From: Cristatella mucedo
Taxonomy: Eukaryota > Bryozoa > Phylactolaemata > Cristatellidae
Direction of reading: 5' to 3'
NCBI GenBank assembly: GCA_009760855.2
Contig: WPIO01000010.1
Location: forward strand, 2,761,001-2,825,000
DNA: 64,000 nt
Shown here: positions 33,895 to 44,340 of the stretch, piece by piece
Layout of the letters: each line of letters starts with the position of its first letter
Numbering within the stretch: the stretch's first letter is position 1
Translations under genes and position numbers: made by a program
The notes under the pieces: generated by a model
Seen by the model: only the letters and a program-made list of their open reading frames with translations
What the model was told of the DNA's origin: nothing
The model's database searches: none

Positions 33895-35337
33895 CTTTTA
33901 GAAGGACAAATTAAAGTATAGAGTGTTGCTAATGAAGCTTTTGCAGCACTAACCTAAGCTGTTACCCTAGTTTCCAATGCTGGTGCTTGGATGTTTAGTT
34001 CAATGAAAGTAAGACTTGGAGTAGAAGAAATTGGAAGTACATCATTACCTCAAAGATCTGAAAGAGATCAACACTTATGGGTCTCTAAGTTACCTAAATA
34101 ACTGTAATCGAACAGAAGGACCTACAACTGGATAGAAAAAAAGATTAAGCGAGTTCTATAAATGATATGGCAAATGGCCTCGGAAATTACATGACTGCTT
34201 TAGCAACTAAAGCAGCTGAGAATAACATTGGATTTATGTATCGAAGAAGACTTAATGATAACTTAGTTGATAATGTTGGAACTTTTAGTATTTCACGTAT
34301 ACTAAGTGGGCTTTATGGATTCTGTGCAGATATGAATAGAATTCTCTATAAAATTCTCTATAACATTCCTTTTAAAATTGAATTAACCTAAGTTGGTGGA
34401 TTAGACTATGATGCTATAACGACTGGTACAAGTGGTGGCATTGGTGATCAGCTCTGCAGGTCCTAGACTGTGGAACTCGCTTCTACAATTCTTACGCAAC
34501 GACAACTACTCTCCAACTGCCGACTATGGCACATCTTTTTCAGCGGTCCTGAACTGCTAATTCCATGCTACTCACTACCTCAACTGCTCTCTTGACTCTG
34601 CTATGCTTCCCACTTTCTCTTTGTTGCGTGAGACGAAGTCTGTTGGCTACCGAATGCGTACCGAAAGCCGCTTAGGCTGTGAGTGCGCTATACAAAACTC
34701 TCCTGCGTAACACCCACATGGTCTCTATGACTTTGTGGAGTTACTGACGGAGATACATTACATTACATCACATTCATTATCAGCTTAATGCAATTACGAG
34801 TAGAAATTATGCCATTGTTTCTGATAGTGATGTACAAAATCCTTTAAAAAATGGATGGTCAAGGGGTTTGGTATGTTTTTAAGATTAATATGTCAAAGAT
34901 GAGATTAGTGATTCCGTGTATAACTCCTGCTCTAAGTATTGAAAGACGCCGATAGCAAAAATCTCTAGTGGGCGAGGAAAGAAACAAACTGAGCTAAAGA
35001 GTCAGGAGGTAAGAAAACGTGACTCTGAGTAATACTAACCAGGGATTGAAGTACACTATAACTCTTTCTATACAAAATACTATTGATAAAGTTAGATGGT
35101 TGATTGTAGCTGCACAAGGCTTTGATAGATATGGTAGCTGCATCGGAAATCCATGTGCTTATAACCATTGTAACATTGAAAATATAGTAATCGCAAACTC
35201 AATATCCTAGTCTTGTTAGAAGTAGTTATACAGAAGATGGAAAGAGCTTAACCAAATATGAAGACTTTACTCAGCCTAGAAAAAATTCCTTGGGCTTAAC
35301 AAAGTTACTGAGCCTTTAGATGTAACATATCATGAAT
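33895..35337 (+). pseudogene. Polinton major capsid protein, double jelly-roll type
   Basis: The main shell protein of the predicted virion. Landmarks in order: 'VSNAGAWMFSSMKVRLGVEEI' (33970-34030), the strand that opens the first jelly roll; a frame at 34167-34391 with 'GTFSISRILSGLYGFCADMNRIL', matching the F-x-I-x-L-x-x-I-x-G-F-x-x-D-Y block; and 'KVRWLIVAAQGFDR' with 'NHCNIENIVIANS' (35088-35210), matching the R-W-V-I-V-x-F-Q ... N-x-x-V-x-L-N-S block of the second jelly roll. A LINE with a 7-bp target duplication interrupts it at 34454-34778; the register is the same on both sides of the duplication. Stops and two or more frameshifts inactivate it. A SINE adjoins its end. Confidence 0.65.
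34454..34778 (+). mobile_element. Short LINE 3' end insertion with 7-bp target duplication
   Basis: The insertion opens with 'SAGPRLWNSLLQFLR', the C-terminal signature of L2/CR1/Rex-type LINE polyproteins, followed by a 3' UTR and a tail of 'ATTAC' units (34755-34775). It is a different family from the main L2 copies, which have TTA tails. The target duplication ATCAGCT is exact (34447-34453 and 34779-34785). It sits within the Polinton capsid gene. Confidence 0.8.
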
Positions 35338-35340
35338 ACA

Positions 35341-35510
35341 AGCTGATTTAACATACTCTTTTGTAAAGCGACAGAAAAGCCTTTACGGCTATTACCACCG
35401 CTTGCAGTGGCAATGAGGGATCGACCACCGAAGGATTCCATCCCACGACTTTGAGATCGACGTCATGAAAAGCTACCGCCTTACCTAGTGTGCCATCGCG
35501 GCTTTGATTG
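35341..35510 (-). mobile_element. tRNA-derived SINE, family A
   Basis: Contains the family landmarks: 'agctgattta' 3' end, 'gcgacagaaaagcctttacggctatta', a diverged box B complement near 35440-35452, and 'ccttacctagtgtgccatcgcggct', the box A side, at the right. It inserted into or just after the end of the Polinton capsid gene. Confidence 0.8.
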
Positions 35511-35985
35511 GTTATCTGTTAGTCAGTTACATACGTGAATAATACAAGTGAAATAATAATGTGATAATTTCTTTCAGCTTTGTAGGTTTTTGTTTACCTT
35601 CTACACGTGGAAAAACTTTTGTAATAATAGTAATCGCTTCATGTTTAATGCAGTAATGATAAAAATATATTGCTGAACATATCTTTTTTAAATGTTTTTT
35701 TGCTAAACAATATTGACGGCTTGGTTTGTACTTTGAAAACTTGTTATGAGCACAATGAAAATCAGCACATATTATTAATTTGTTTGTTTTTACGAAGAAT
35801 ACTGCACTCGAATTCTGTTTCACTGCTATCAAGATCACAGATTTTACATCTAATTGCGAAATTTAATTTAGGCCTCCGATTTTTCTTTTACATAAAAAGA
35901 CACTTCAAGATATTTAAGTTCTATTTGAATCCTAGAACACAGTGGAAAAATACTTCCATTATAATAGAATGCCATTTTTAACTTT
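35511..35985. other. AT-rich Polinton spacer, no gene assigned
   Basis: Two overlapping 103-codon frames on opposite strands (35527-35838 minus, 35670-35981 plus). Neither has recognised motifs; both are Phe/Ile/Asn/Lys-rich, as chance frames in AT-rich DNA are. Confidence 0.35.
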
Positions 35986-36759
35986 AAAAGAGAGAAAAAA
36001 GAAGATAAGTATGATCCGAGGTCAGATATAATTCAGGTATTCAAACCTAGATCGAAAGAAGTTCCTAATAGCTTCTTTGACGTAGAAGTACCTAATGAAA
36101 GTCATCAAGCAGATATATCTTATATGCCAACTGAAAAAGGATATAAATATGCATTAAGTGTGATTGATGTTACTAGTAGATGTAAAGACTCAAAAGCATT
36201 GAAAAGCAATTTCGAAAGCAATAGTTGATATTTATTCGAGAAGTCCCTTATAATAGCCAAAGAAGATATGAGTAGCCCCCGGATCAGAGATTAAAGGAGA
36301 GTTCAAGAAAGAGATGGAAAGGCATGGAACACGTATTAGAGAAGCAAGTAGTAAGAAGAATGTCGCTTTAGTTTTAAGAAAGAATTATAAAGTCTGAGTA
36401 AATGAGATCGCAGAAAAAACAAAGAATTGATTGAGAACCTACTAAAGATTACCTGAATTGTAATGTTACAAGATCAATTGGACAAGAACCTGCTAAAGCT
36501 ATAAAAAAGAAAGAGTTAAAGTTAAGTAATCAAAATACCACAGAGAAGTAGGAAAACATGAAGAGTTATTAGAACTTGGAACAACTGTTAGATACTTACA
36601 AGAATCAGGTAAATGAGATAAAAAAGAAGAAGAGCTACTGACGCTATATGGAGTTTGACAAAGCTTAGGATAATTAGAATAATGGTAATGAAAGACCAGG
36701 CAGTTAGATATTGGGTTAACGATATTAAGAGAAGTTTTTTAGAGAGGAATTACAAGTGA
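35986..36759 (+). pseudogene. Polinton integrase (retrovirus-like, DDE)
   Basis: Integrates the element into the host genome. The first piece runs to about 36210 and contains 'VEVPNESHQADISYMPT' and 'YKYALSVIDVTSR'; the first catalytic Asp is at 36112-36114. After a frameshift, 'PGSEIKGEFKKEMERHG' (36278-36330) marks the second site, where the expected Asp codon is GCC (Ala). About 33 residues further, where the Glu should lie, the codon is TTA. The C-terminal part has 'LGTTVRYLQESGK' and 'RRRATDAIWSL' (36625-36657), the chromo/SH3-side block typical of Polinton integrases, and closes with TGA at 36757. Several in-frame stops occur where Trp is usual. It lies at the right end, as expected. 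Confidence 0.8.
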
Positions 36760-36862
36760 TAAAAGCGGAGTGGTTGCTTAAAGTGGACCTTCTATTTCTT
36801 GAGAATCGTTTATAAGATCAGAGAATTCTTCTCTTGTTATCAATGCATTTGTTATCTTCGAA

Positions 36863-37051
36863 ATGAACTTTGAATTTGATTGTAGAGTTGATCTTTTACG
36901 TTTGTTAATTTCAGCAAAAACACCGTCTATTGTTAATAACATTGTAGATACTGCTGCAAATATAAGAACTACATACGATAAATCTGGAACGAAAGGTATA
37001 TATAAACTAGTTATTGACCCCGAGAGCCATAACCTTATTTATGAATTTTAG
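36863..37051 (+). CDS. Polinton-borne small hypothetical protein
   Basis: 62 codons, Met to stop, with no internal break: 'CRVDLLRLLISAKTPSIVNN' then 'GIYKLVIDPESHNLIYEF'. Alpha/beta character. It lies about 100 nt after the integrase; family unknown. It may be a terminal small gene or a fragment. Confidence 0.35.
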   Translation: MNFEFDCRVDLLRLLISAKTPSIVNNIVDTAANIRTTYDKSGTKGIYKLVIDPESHNLIYEF

Positions 37052-37059
37052 AGTATATC

Positions 37060-38130
37060 TAGTTTTTGTTAGGTTTTGTAAGGCAAGTTCTTACTCTAGA
37101 ATTATATCCTAACAATTCTTCATATCTTTGATTTTATTTTATTTTTCCTGGGGTCAGACATTCTATAAAAAAATAAACAAAAATACTCTTTTATTCTTAA
37201 AACTAATATGGAAATTATAAAAATAATCATAACCTTATTAATATTCTTTATCTCGAATTCATTCCTTTATTCCTAACTCTATCTATTTCAATCAATTCTA
37301 TTTCTTTTTCTGTTTATGCCATCTTTTCTTCAAGCTTAATTCTTTTCATTTTATATCGTGTAGAAAAACTGCTCTGATTTGGGATATTCTTCTAGTTTCT
37401 TACTACTTTCTTCAGCAATATCTGGTAGGAGCAGATTTTGCTTTGATGCTTCATAATTTCCCTAAGACTCAATAAGCTTTTTAAGGATAATTGACTGAAT
37501 CAACTTACATTTATTATAAATAGTGGTAACTTCAAAAAGTGCAATTCTAGCATAAGAAAACTGTGAATTAAGAGTTATTAAACCAAGTCCATCTTTTTCT
37601 ATGTTTAATTTTCATGATCATCTGGACCCACAAATATTGTTTTTCTGTAAGTTTCTTGCATAGTAACTAAACTCATTTTTCATTTTATAATCTATAACTA
37701 TTTATGTTTAATATAATTTATAATATCAAATTTATAGTGAAAAATAAAAATTAAATAAAGCGATGTAAGGTTATTCTCAAACACAAAGTGCCTTAACGCT
37801 TCTTCATCTGTTGCATTAATGTAATTGGTATAGTAAATAGCAATACTTACTATTGCATCTGTACTTTCTGCAGGAGTATCAGAGTAATTATATTTTTTCA
37901 ATAAGTTTGTAAGATTTAGAGCTTTTTCAGGGCAAACAATAAAATATAGATCTGATTTTTTGTTGTTTATCTATTCCTACATAATGTTAATTTTCTTCTT
38001 CTTGATTCATAAGCTTTTAGACATACTCTTGAATTTATATAGGATTTGCAAAGACAAAATTCTCTAGAATATAATTAACTCTCATATAATCCTCAAGCTT
38101 TTGGTTTAATGTCCATATTTATGCACTGTC
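37060..38130 (-). pseudogene. Right terminal region of Polinton, minus-strand fragments
   Basis: Minus-strand frame 37698-37901 ('STDAIVSIAIYYTNYINATDEEALRHFVF') and fragments at 37940-38100 ('LENFVFANPI', 'KLMNQEEEN', 'GIDKQQKIRSIFYCL') look like remains of one gene reading toward the integrase. Family unknown. The AT-rich composition ends near 38.13 kb. No terminal inverted repeat was identified, since the left end of the element is missing. Confidence 0.35.
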
Positions 38131-38684
38131 GCTATATGCATTCAAAATGTATGCAACCTCGCTGAACAGCAATGATCCCAGGAAAGCAAATACGCCACTG
38201 GAACAGCTTGTATTACCGCCAAATGGGCCAAGAGGTGGTCTACGTGCTACAGCGCAGAGACGAAGACTTGAAACCTGGAAAAGAGGAAGTGTTCGGCGGA
38301 TAAAATACGGCAGCTTAAAGCAAATCCTGCTCCCGTTGAAGTTGATTGTTCGTTCGCTTTGGATTATGTTGTCTTGCCTTTATTGTCTGCACAGGAGGCA
38401 TCCTTGTCGTATTATTTCTAGTTATGCGGATATCTCATCCCTTCGGCCCGCAGCCAACTCACAAGTCACCCCAATTCGAGCTACCCCGAACCGCGCGACA
38501 CTCGAACAACTCGTAATTTGCAATGACGACTCTTGGTCAACAAATTAATCGGGCCACCTCCCAAGGTCATGCTGTCTTTACGTGCTCGACTGGCGTTCTT
38601 TGTGATCTTGCTGCTTGAGGGAAAGTTTGTGGTGCAAACTCACATTTGTGATAAGATTATCGGCAGCCAGTATAAAGCCAGTAT
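38131..38684. other. Flank between Polinton and LINE
   Basis: A 133-codon plus-strand frame (38147-38548) is Arg/Leu/Ser-rich with no motif. GC content is normal again. Not called as a gene. Confidence 0.35.
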
Positions 38685-39338
38685 ATATCAGGCGATTGCA
38701 GCTGGTGCAAAACTCTGCAGCTAGGCTTGTCTGTCGTGAGCGTCGCAGTTGCCACATTACTCCACTTCTCGCCGACCTGCACTGGTTACCAGTCAAGCAA
38801 CGGATTGACTTCAAGGTTTTGTCGCTCACTTTTAGGTCTCTTCATTCTATGGCTCCAGCCTATCTTTCAGAGATACTACCCCATCAGGCAAAGCATCGTA
38901 CCACTCGCTTTTCGGAATCCAACAGTCTACAAATACCTCGTACAAACCTTAAATCCTTTGGAGACCGTGCATTTAGCTCGTATGCTCCCACAGCCTGGAA
39001 CTCCCTCCCGACCTGCATCAGAACATCCCCTGACCTGACCACATTTAAAAGAAACTTAAAAACATACCTATTTAGGACAGCATTTAGTGGGTCCTTGTGA
39101 TTCGTCCTCGATGTGCTTATGCGTGCTGACACTGTTCATGCTGCCACTAACCACATTTGCATGCTGACCCTGTGCATGTAACCCCTAACCATGTTATTCA
39201 TTTTGTTTGTTTTTCAAGCATGATTTTACGTACTATTCTATTGCGTATCACTTTGCAGCAAATGTAAAGCGCCTAGAAAGAGATTAAGTTCTCTGAGGGC
39301 GCTTTGTCAAGTGCAATATTATTATTATTATTATTAAA
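38685..39338 (+). mobile_element. L2-like LINE, best-preserved 3' end
   Basis: Open frame ending at 39100 (part of 38615-39100) encodes 'IRRLQLVQNSAARLVCRERR', 'LADLHWLPVKQRIDFKVL', 'YLSEILPHQAKHRTTRFSES', 'NLKSFGDRAFSSYAPTAWN' and 'KTYLFRTAFSGSL'. The 3' UTR of about 235 bp ends in a GC-rich hairpin ('gcgcctagaaagagattaag', then 'ctctgagggcgc') and (TTA)n. It is 5'-truncated at about 38685 and almost identical in sequence to the copy at 28.9 kb. Reference copy for naming the others. Confidence 0.85.
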
Positions 39339-39636
39339 GCCTCTTCACCAGTCACACAGCCGAAGAGAATCGGCGCCGCCACTGTTCAGGCTCTGCTACG
39401 GACTTGAGCGGACCTAATGGCAGAACTGAACTCAAGGCTTCAGTAGCGAGCACTGAACTGAATGATCAAGTAACCTACGGACGAGCACAACCGGCAGATA
39501 GTAGCCAAAGAGTAAGTGCACGACGGACACTCCTTAAGCTGCAGTTGAATCGCGTGAATGATGCGATCTAATCGTGCGCGTTAAGTACGCAATTTGGCTC
39601 ATGTTCAACTATACAGGATGGAGCGTATGGGCTTCA
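39339..39636. other. Intergenic spacer
   Basis: Nothing recognised between the LINE and the hexanucleotide array. Confidence 0.4.
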
Positions 39637-39738
39637 GGGGTAGTGGCAGTGGCAGTGGCAGTGGCAGTGGCAGTGGCAGTGGCAGTGGCAGTGGCAGTGG
39701 CAGTGGCAGTGGTAGTGGCAGTGGCAGTGGCTTCAGGG
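39637..39738. repeat. (AGTGGC)n hexanucleotide minisatellite
   Basis: About 16 units of six bases with one or two point differences. The period of six makes the frames Gly-Ser, Val-Ala, Leu-Pro and Thr-Ala repeats. All are artefacts unless transcription is shown. Confidence 0.9.
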
Positions 39739-40059
39739 TATGTATATATATGGTAGTGGCCGCTCGAGAGAAAACAAGCAGCAAAGTCTCGCCGAGAAAG
39801 CAGAGGCAGCCACGAGATATAAGAAAATTTGGATTCATATGCATACCCCATGGAAATTGCACACAATATTTTAATAAGCCTTCATTGCTTAGAGGAAGAT
39901 ACAGAAGAATCGGCAATGGATCCCAGAGCAAGAGGTCAGAAATCTTAAAGTAGCCAATGCGTGCTATTCAAGAAGTCGTTGAGACAATTTGAGTTTAAAA
40001 CTAGCAGGTGAGAAGCGAGTCTCCATACAGATGACAACCGAAACGCTTAAATATCGCGG

Positions 40060-40270
40060 AATCTATTTCTAGGCACTTTACAAATGCTGTAAAGAAAGCT
40101 CGACCGAAGGATTAGTGGTAGTGCACAATGTTATGCTTGATGATATTGAGAAAGTTCTAATATCGATTCTGTCATGCTTTCTTTACAACATCTGCGAAGT
40201 GCTTAGAAATAGATTCACTTCTCCGAGGGCGCTATACAACATGTTTTATTATTATCATTATTATTACTAA
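40060..40270. repeat. Inverted pair of L2-like 3' tails
   Basis: 40062-40130 matches the LINE tail on the minus strand ('tctatttctaggcactttacaaatgctgtaaag'-type words), and 40170-40268 matches it on the plus strand, ending in TTATTATTATCATTA. The two face each other over about 45 bp, so the RNA or single strand could fold back. It may be two nested insertions or a foldback derivative. Confidence 0.55.
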
Positions 40271-40591
40271 ACTAAGCAAAATAGAAAGCTTTTTCATCGA
40301 AAAGTAACCAATCGGTCACTGTCTGTTATTGTTCTACGGTGGTTGCAGATCTGTAGCACATTATCAAGCAAGACGATGCTTCGGAACGATACGGAGAACT
40401 TGCCCGTTCGTTCAGCTGCTTTATCCTGATGGATTGTTGGTTTCGGCTTGTTAGCATTTTGTTGATCCGCCGGAGAAGCAGACGTTACAAAAGTGGAGCG
40501 TCGCTAACAGCTACGGCAGAGGAAACAACTTTGCTTAGACGTAGGTTTTAGATTTAATCCATTCTTTTCTCCACCAGTCTCATTGGTAATT

Positions 40592-40687
<96 letters not shown>
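40592..40687. repeat. (GA)n microsatellite
   Basis: About 47 GA units on the plus strand, nearly perfect. Confidence 0.95.
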
Positions 40688-40689
<2 letters not shown>

Positions 40690-42269
40690 TCTTTTTCCAT
40701 GTATACGAGAAAAATGTGTGCACGGGTGGCCTCGTGCAAAGAGCAAAGGATTAACAGTGGAGCTTCCGGATGTTCAAACTGTCGGAGGAGAAAGCACGGC
40801 ATGTCCGTCTTGTGAGCTTCTTTCGGCAAGCGTAGCATTAGCCTTAAACCGTAGGAGGGTCACTTACGAAAAACTTGTCGCAATGATGTGAGAACGGTAG
40901 CAAAATGGCTGACCCTCTTCTTTTGTGGTCTTCTGTTTTCAATGGTAATCTTCTTGTCTTTTTTCCTTTTTCTCTTTTCCCGGTTCCGTTTCTCTGTTTC
41001 GGTCGGCTGCGTTGAGTGATTGCGTAGTCTGATGCTGTCATAGCTGCTGCAACATTAGTCTAACATTATCCGCATCGCTGTAGCTACTGGTTCCATTTCT
41101 TCCCTCTCGCTAGCCCTGCTCGGATCTTCTGTGGGCCATCTGGTAGAGGTTACGTCTTCCTGGTTTGTGTGGGTGAATCATCATCACCATCTTTTGGTTC
41201 TACCCACTACATCGCGGCTGCCTTTATGTTTCATGAGGCCCAGATTATTGTCGTGTTTCGGTAATCAGTGGACCACACCGGGTCACCATTTGCATAACTG
41301 AAGACGTAGTTTGAGATGATTCGATGGCTGGAAGCGCGAAGCAGATCCAGGCACGTGTACAAGTTTCGGCCTAGTATTAACTGTGATAGAACGGGCCGAG
41401 TAATGACGTTCTCAGAAGAGCGATACTTTAGTAGGAACTGGTCCGTGCACTTCTGCGGACCAGATCACCAGCATCCACTGAATATGGTCGCTTAAAAGTT
41501 TGTAGGAAGTGCTTATCAAGTCCATTACGGTGTGGGTCATAACGTGCCGAGAGGAAGGGATGGATGCTGCTGACCTGTATGAAACTGGAAAATTCATGAG
41601 AGGTAAACTATCACTCGCTGTCCAAGACAACTGCAAGAGGTAGACCCGGTCGAGAAAAGAGTGTCCGAAGAATCAAGATTGTGGTGCCGGAAGTTGCCTC
41701 CGTCGTGCGAAACACTCTGGGCTAATTCGAGGGTGAATCTATGCATCTACCGCTCCAAAGAAATAGTGTTTGTCAAAAGATCTGGCAAAGTCAATGTGAA
41801 TGTGCTGCCATGGTCCCACTGGATTACTTCATTTATGTGAGGTCTCTGGTGGTGCGTGCCCGACTGGGTTGCAAATTGGGCAGCCCCGGTACACGGAGTC
41901 CTCGCCGCAGCTCTCGATGCTCGGCCATCGGACGCAGTTTGTATCGGTAGCTTTAATTTTAATTAGGCCGTGATGGCCGTCGTGAGACACTTGCAAAAGC
42001 TGGCCGAGGAGGGAATTGAGAATTACTAACCTCGGGCTCTGCAGGAGGGATGTCCTGTGCTACCAGCTCATGCCCATAGTTGCACTTTGGTATCGTGCCG
42101 GAAGAGGGGTTTTTGATTGGCCATCCCCTCATCGTAGCGTAATAGGCAGCAGTCGCCGTTAGGTCACGCCCACAGGTCAAGCCCAGTACTGGTGAAGCCA
42201 GGATTTTCACCAAGTAGGGGGCAAGGCTGGCACATTTTTTTGTGTAGGGGCAAGACCCACAAGATTTCC
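40688..42269. other. No recognisable gene
   Basis: About 1.6 kb with scattered short frames and no exon or repeat I can name. Confidence 0.4.
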
Positions 42270-42395
42270 AAGTAGGCGGAGCTAGACCCACAATTAATGA
42301 AAAATTATAGCGAAGCATCACGTTGTTTACTCGACACGAACTCGGCGGTCGCTCATTTCGTGGTATCAAGACAGAATTACTTCGCTTGTGACGGC
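42270..42395 (+). repeat. Dispersed repeat, copy 2 (partner at 11.1 kb)
   Basis: Same word order as the first copy: 'aatgaaaaattat', 'gtttactcgacacgaactcggcggt', then 'tcaagacagaattac'. Upstream (42195-42270) three spaced 'gtaggggcaag/gtaggcgga' words may be internal sub-repeats. Unknown family. Confidence 0.6.
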
Positions 42396-43969
42396 CTCTG
42401 GGCGTAGGGAATATAGGCGGTTCAGTTGGCTGCTTCATTGTATGGAAGGGAATGTATCCTGCTCCCTGGCCACTTACTGCTTCTGCGTGCAGCCCTAGCA
42501 ATTTGCTTAGCCACAGCAAGCACAGCAAAATGTCTGATGCTAACAGAGTGGTCTCAGGGCAGTGGTTTTCATTATATGGTATTAATCGTCTTGATATGGC
42601 ATCAGCGATGGCACGATGATCTTCTGACCGTCCATATTCGATGCTATATACATTTGCAGACTACACCGAGCACAATGTTGCATGCATAGCAGTATTGTTG
42701 GAATACATAGCAGTAGTGTTTGAATGTCCCTCTTAGGGCTGACGATAGTGACGAATGGAGGGTCATCGATAGCAGCAGAAATTTTCAACCTTGCAAATAT
42801 AAGTAAAAAAAGTAATGCTAAGACCTCAATCTTCAAATAAAAGTATTATTTCCTCTCTATGTTTGTTTCTTCCCTCCACCTTTTCACGATACCAACCGAA
42901 GGCACGAAGTACACGAGGATTCCTGATTCTCAAGTGTGCTGGGATTCATTACAACAACGTCACGTGGACGGTACAAGCCAAACATTGCACAGGCTGGTTT
43001 ATGGGAGCAACTGGCCAAGGAATTAGCGGCCACAAAAAGAAATTCACTGTAAGGATGTATGCGGCTGCAGCTGATGCCTATTAAAATGAGTGTCATAAGG
43101 GCTCAATGCAGGTTGCACCTCATGTGGCAATGTTAGCACAGCATCATCCGTCATAATTATTCAAATTCGAGTTGATAGCAGTTGATCCTGATGCTACTTA
43201 AAAATCTAGGCTCAAAAGTCTCAAACCAGTGATTTAACGACATCTAGCTTCCAGAGAATCCACCTTACCACTATGTCGGGAGAGAAGACAAGCGTTTTCT
43301 TAACAGCTAAGACGTTTTTCTGTGTTTCTACCTACTGGTAGTATTCGGCAGCCTTTAGACAAGCAAAAGATTAATCCTCTGGACTACAGATTGCTTTAAT
43401 AAAGCATTGCGATGGTCCAGCCTAAGCTGACGGTGCAATAATTGGCGAGTCCCTTGATGACTACGGAGTGGCACACACGTAACCCAACCATGTGCCACAC
43501 TCACGGCCTGCACGGATCCGGCCATTTTGTGATTGACGGCTCATTACTATGTGCTAGCAAGCTTAACAGCCCCTTGCTGGATAAAATGCAGGTAGGGAGA
43601 GGATCTGCCGACAGCTGCATTAAAAAATACACAGGTGCAGAGATTTTCTCTTTTATGGTTCATCAGTCAATGGTAGTGCAAACGGCAGTATAAATTATCT
43701 AGGTAGGTCAAGCCAGTAGCCTGCATGAAAAATAGGGCGATACCACTAAACAATTGCACAGCTCATGGCAAAGTTCTACAAGATCATTCACGGTGCCCTT
43801 TATTCAGCTAGAGATGCCTCAACCAGGCTACAATCAGGCCAGAAGCTGAAAAATACTGTATCAATATCGTACGCAGCCGCTTGGATTAATTTGAATTAAA
43901 CTCCCTCTCTCTGGCTCTTTCTTTCTCTCTCACCGGCTTTTAATATCTGCGTCTGCTCGAATTTTCTCC
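42396..43969. other. No recognisable gene
   Basis: Intergenic sequence without supported exon, repeat or RNA gene. Confidence 0.4.
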
Positions 43970-44020
43970 CTCCCCCTCTCTCTCCCCTATCTCTCTCTCT
44001 CTCTCTCTCCTTTCTCTCTT
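43900..44020. repeat. CT-rich simple repeat
   Basis: Interrupted CT/CCCT tract, purest at 43977-44008. Confidence 0.8.
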
Positions 44021-44121
44021 TATTTCGTATTGCACCGTTCACAAAGCCTAAATGCACTTGCATGATCTCAGCAGCTTCCACTGGTGCCTCACGTGACCAA
44101 AGCATTTAGCGATTAACCTAC

Positions 44122-44315
44122 CTCGCTCATGTTGATAAACATTTTCTTGCCACTGGAATTCATCCCAGCTGTAAGCGTTTTTTTCACACTTTTTAGACCA
44201 TGATCATCCTTCCAAGCAAAGACCAAAGAATAATCATCCACTCTTGCTTCATCATCAGCTTCAAACGTAGAAAGTTTATAGCAGGTACTTTCTTCGGGCA
44301 CACGATGATTGCTTT
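44122..44315 (-). CDS. Possible isolated coding exon, unknown product
   Basis: On the minus strand a 194-nt open segment is bounded by an AG (44317-44316) after a modest pyrimidine run and by a good donor 'GAG|GTAGGT' (44121 onward). It would encode a balanced, protein-like sequence including 'YSLVFAWKDDHGLKSVKK', 'TLTAGMNSSGKKMFINMSE'. No domain is recognised. It lies about 5 kb downstream of the last collagen exon seen, on the same strand, so it might belong to that gene's 3' part, but it does not look like a fibrillar collagen C-propeptide. A chance frame is equally possible. Confidence 0.25.
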
Positions 44316-44340
44316 CTAGGCAACGGCAGCATCGATCCAC

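Larger units (their letters stand above)
19400..38130. mobile_element. Decayed Polinton/Maverick element (about 18.7 kb)
   Basis: Polintons are 15-20 kb virus-like DNA transposons that encode their own protein-primed polymerase, a retrovirus-like integrase and virion proteins. The AT-rich block contains relics of polymerase B (left), a fibre-like protein, a PLA2-like protein, a packaging ATPase, a jelly-roll major capsid protein and an integrase (right). Genes fall into alternating strand blocks: plus 19.6-21.7, minus 21.8-24.7, plus 24.8-26.9, minus 27.1-28.1, plus 28.3-37.1 and minus 37.1-38.1 kb. The left end is cut inside the polymerase and I recognised neither terminal inverted repeats nor an adenain-like protease. 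Most frames are interrupted. Later insertions: L2 at 22.4 and 28.9 kb, another LINE at 34.5 kb, and a SINE at 35.3 kb. Boundaries are set by base composition and are approximate. Confidence 0.85.

Noticed and set aside
35986-36759. Integrase of an LTR retrotransposon or retrovirus
   Set aside because: No reverse transcriptase, gag or LTRs nearby, while ATPase, capsid protein and polymerase B relics share the AT-rich block. The RRATD-IWS block is Polinton-like.
28308-37051. Alternative genetic code (TGA or TAG read as Trp/Gln) in the element
   Set aside because: All three stop codons occur in homologous positions, normal TGG Trp codons are present, and frameshifts also occur, so ordinary pseudogene decay is simpler.
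19300-38200. Terminal inverted repeats of the Polinton
   Set aside because: No inverted match between the two edges could be recognised; the left edge lies inside the polymerase gene.
39594-39953. Gly-Ser repeat protein of 119 codons
   Set aside because: Frame is open only because of the AGTGGC array; flanks have no conserved sequence or splice context.
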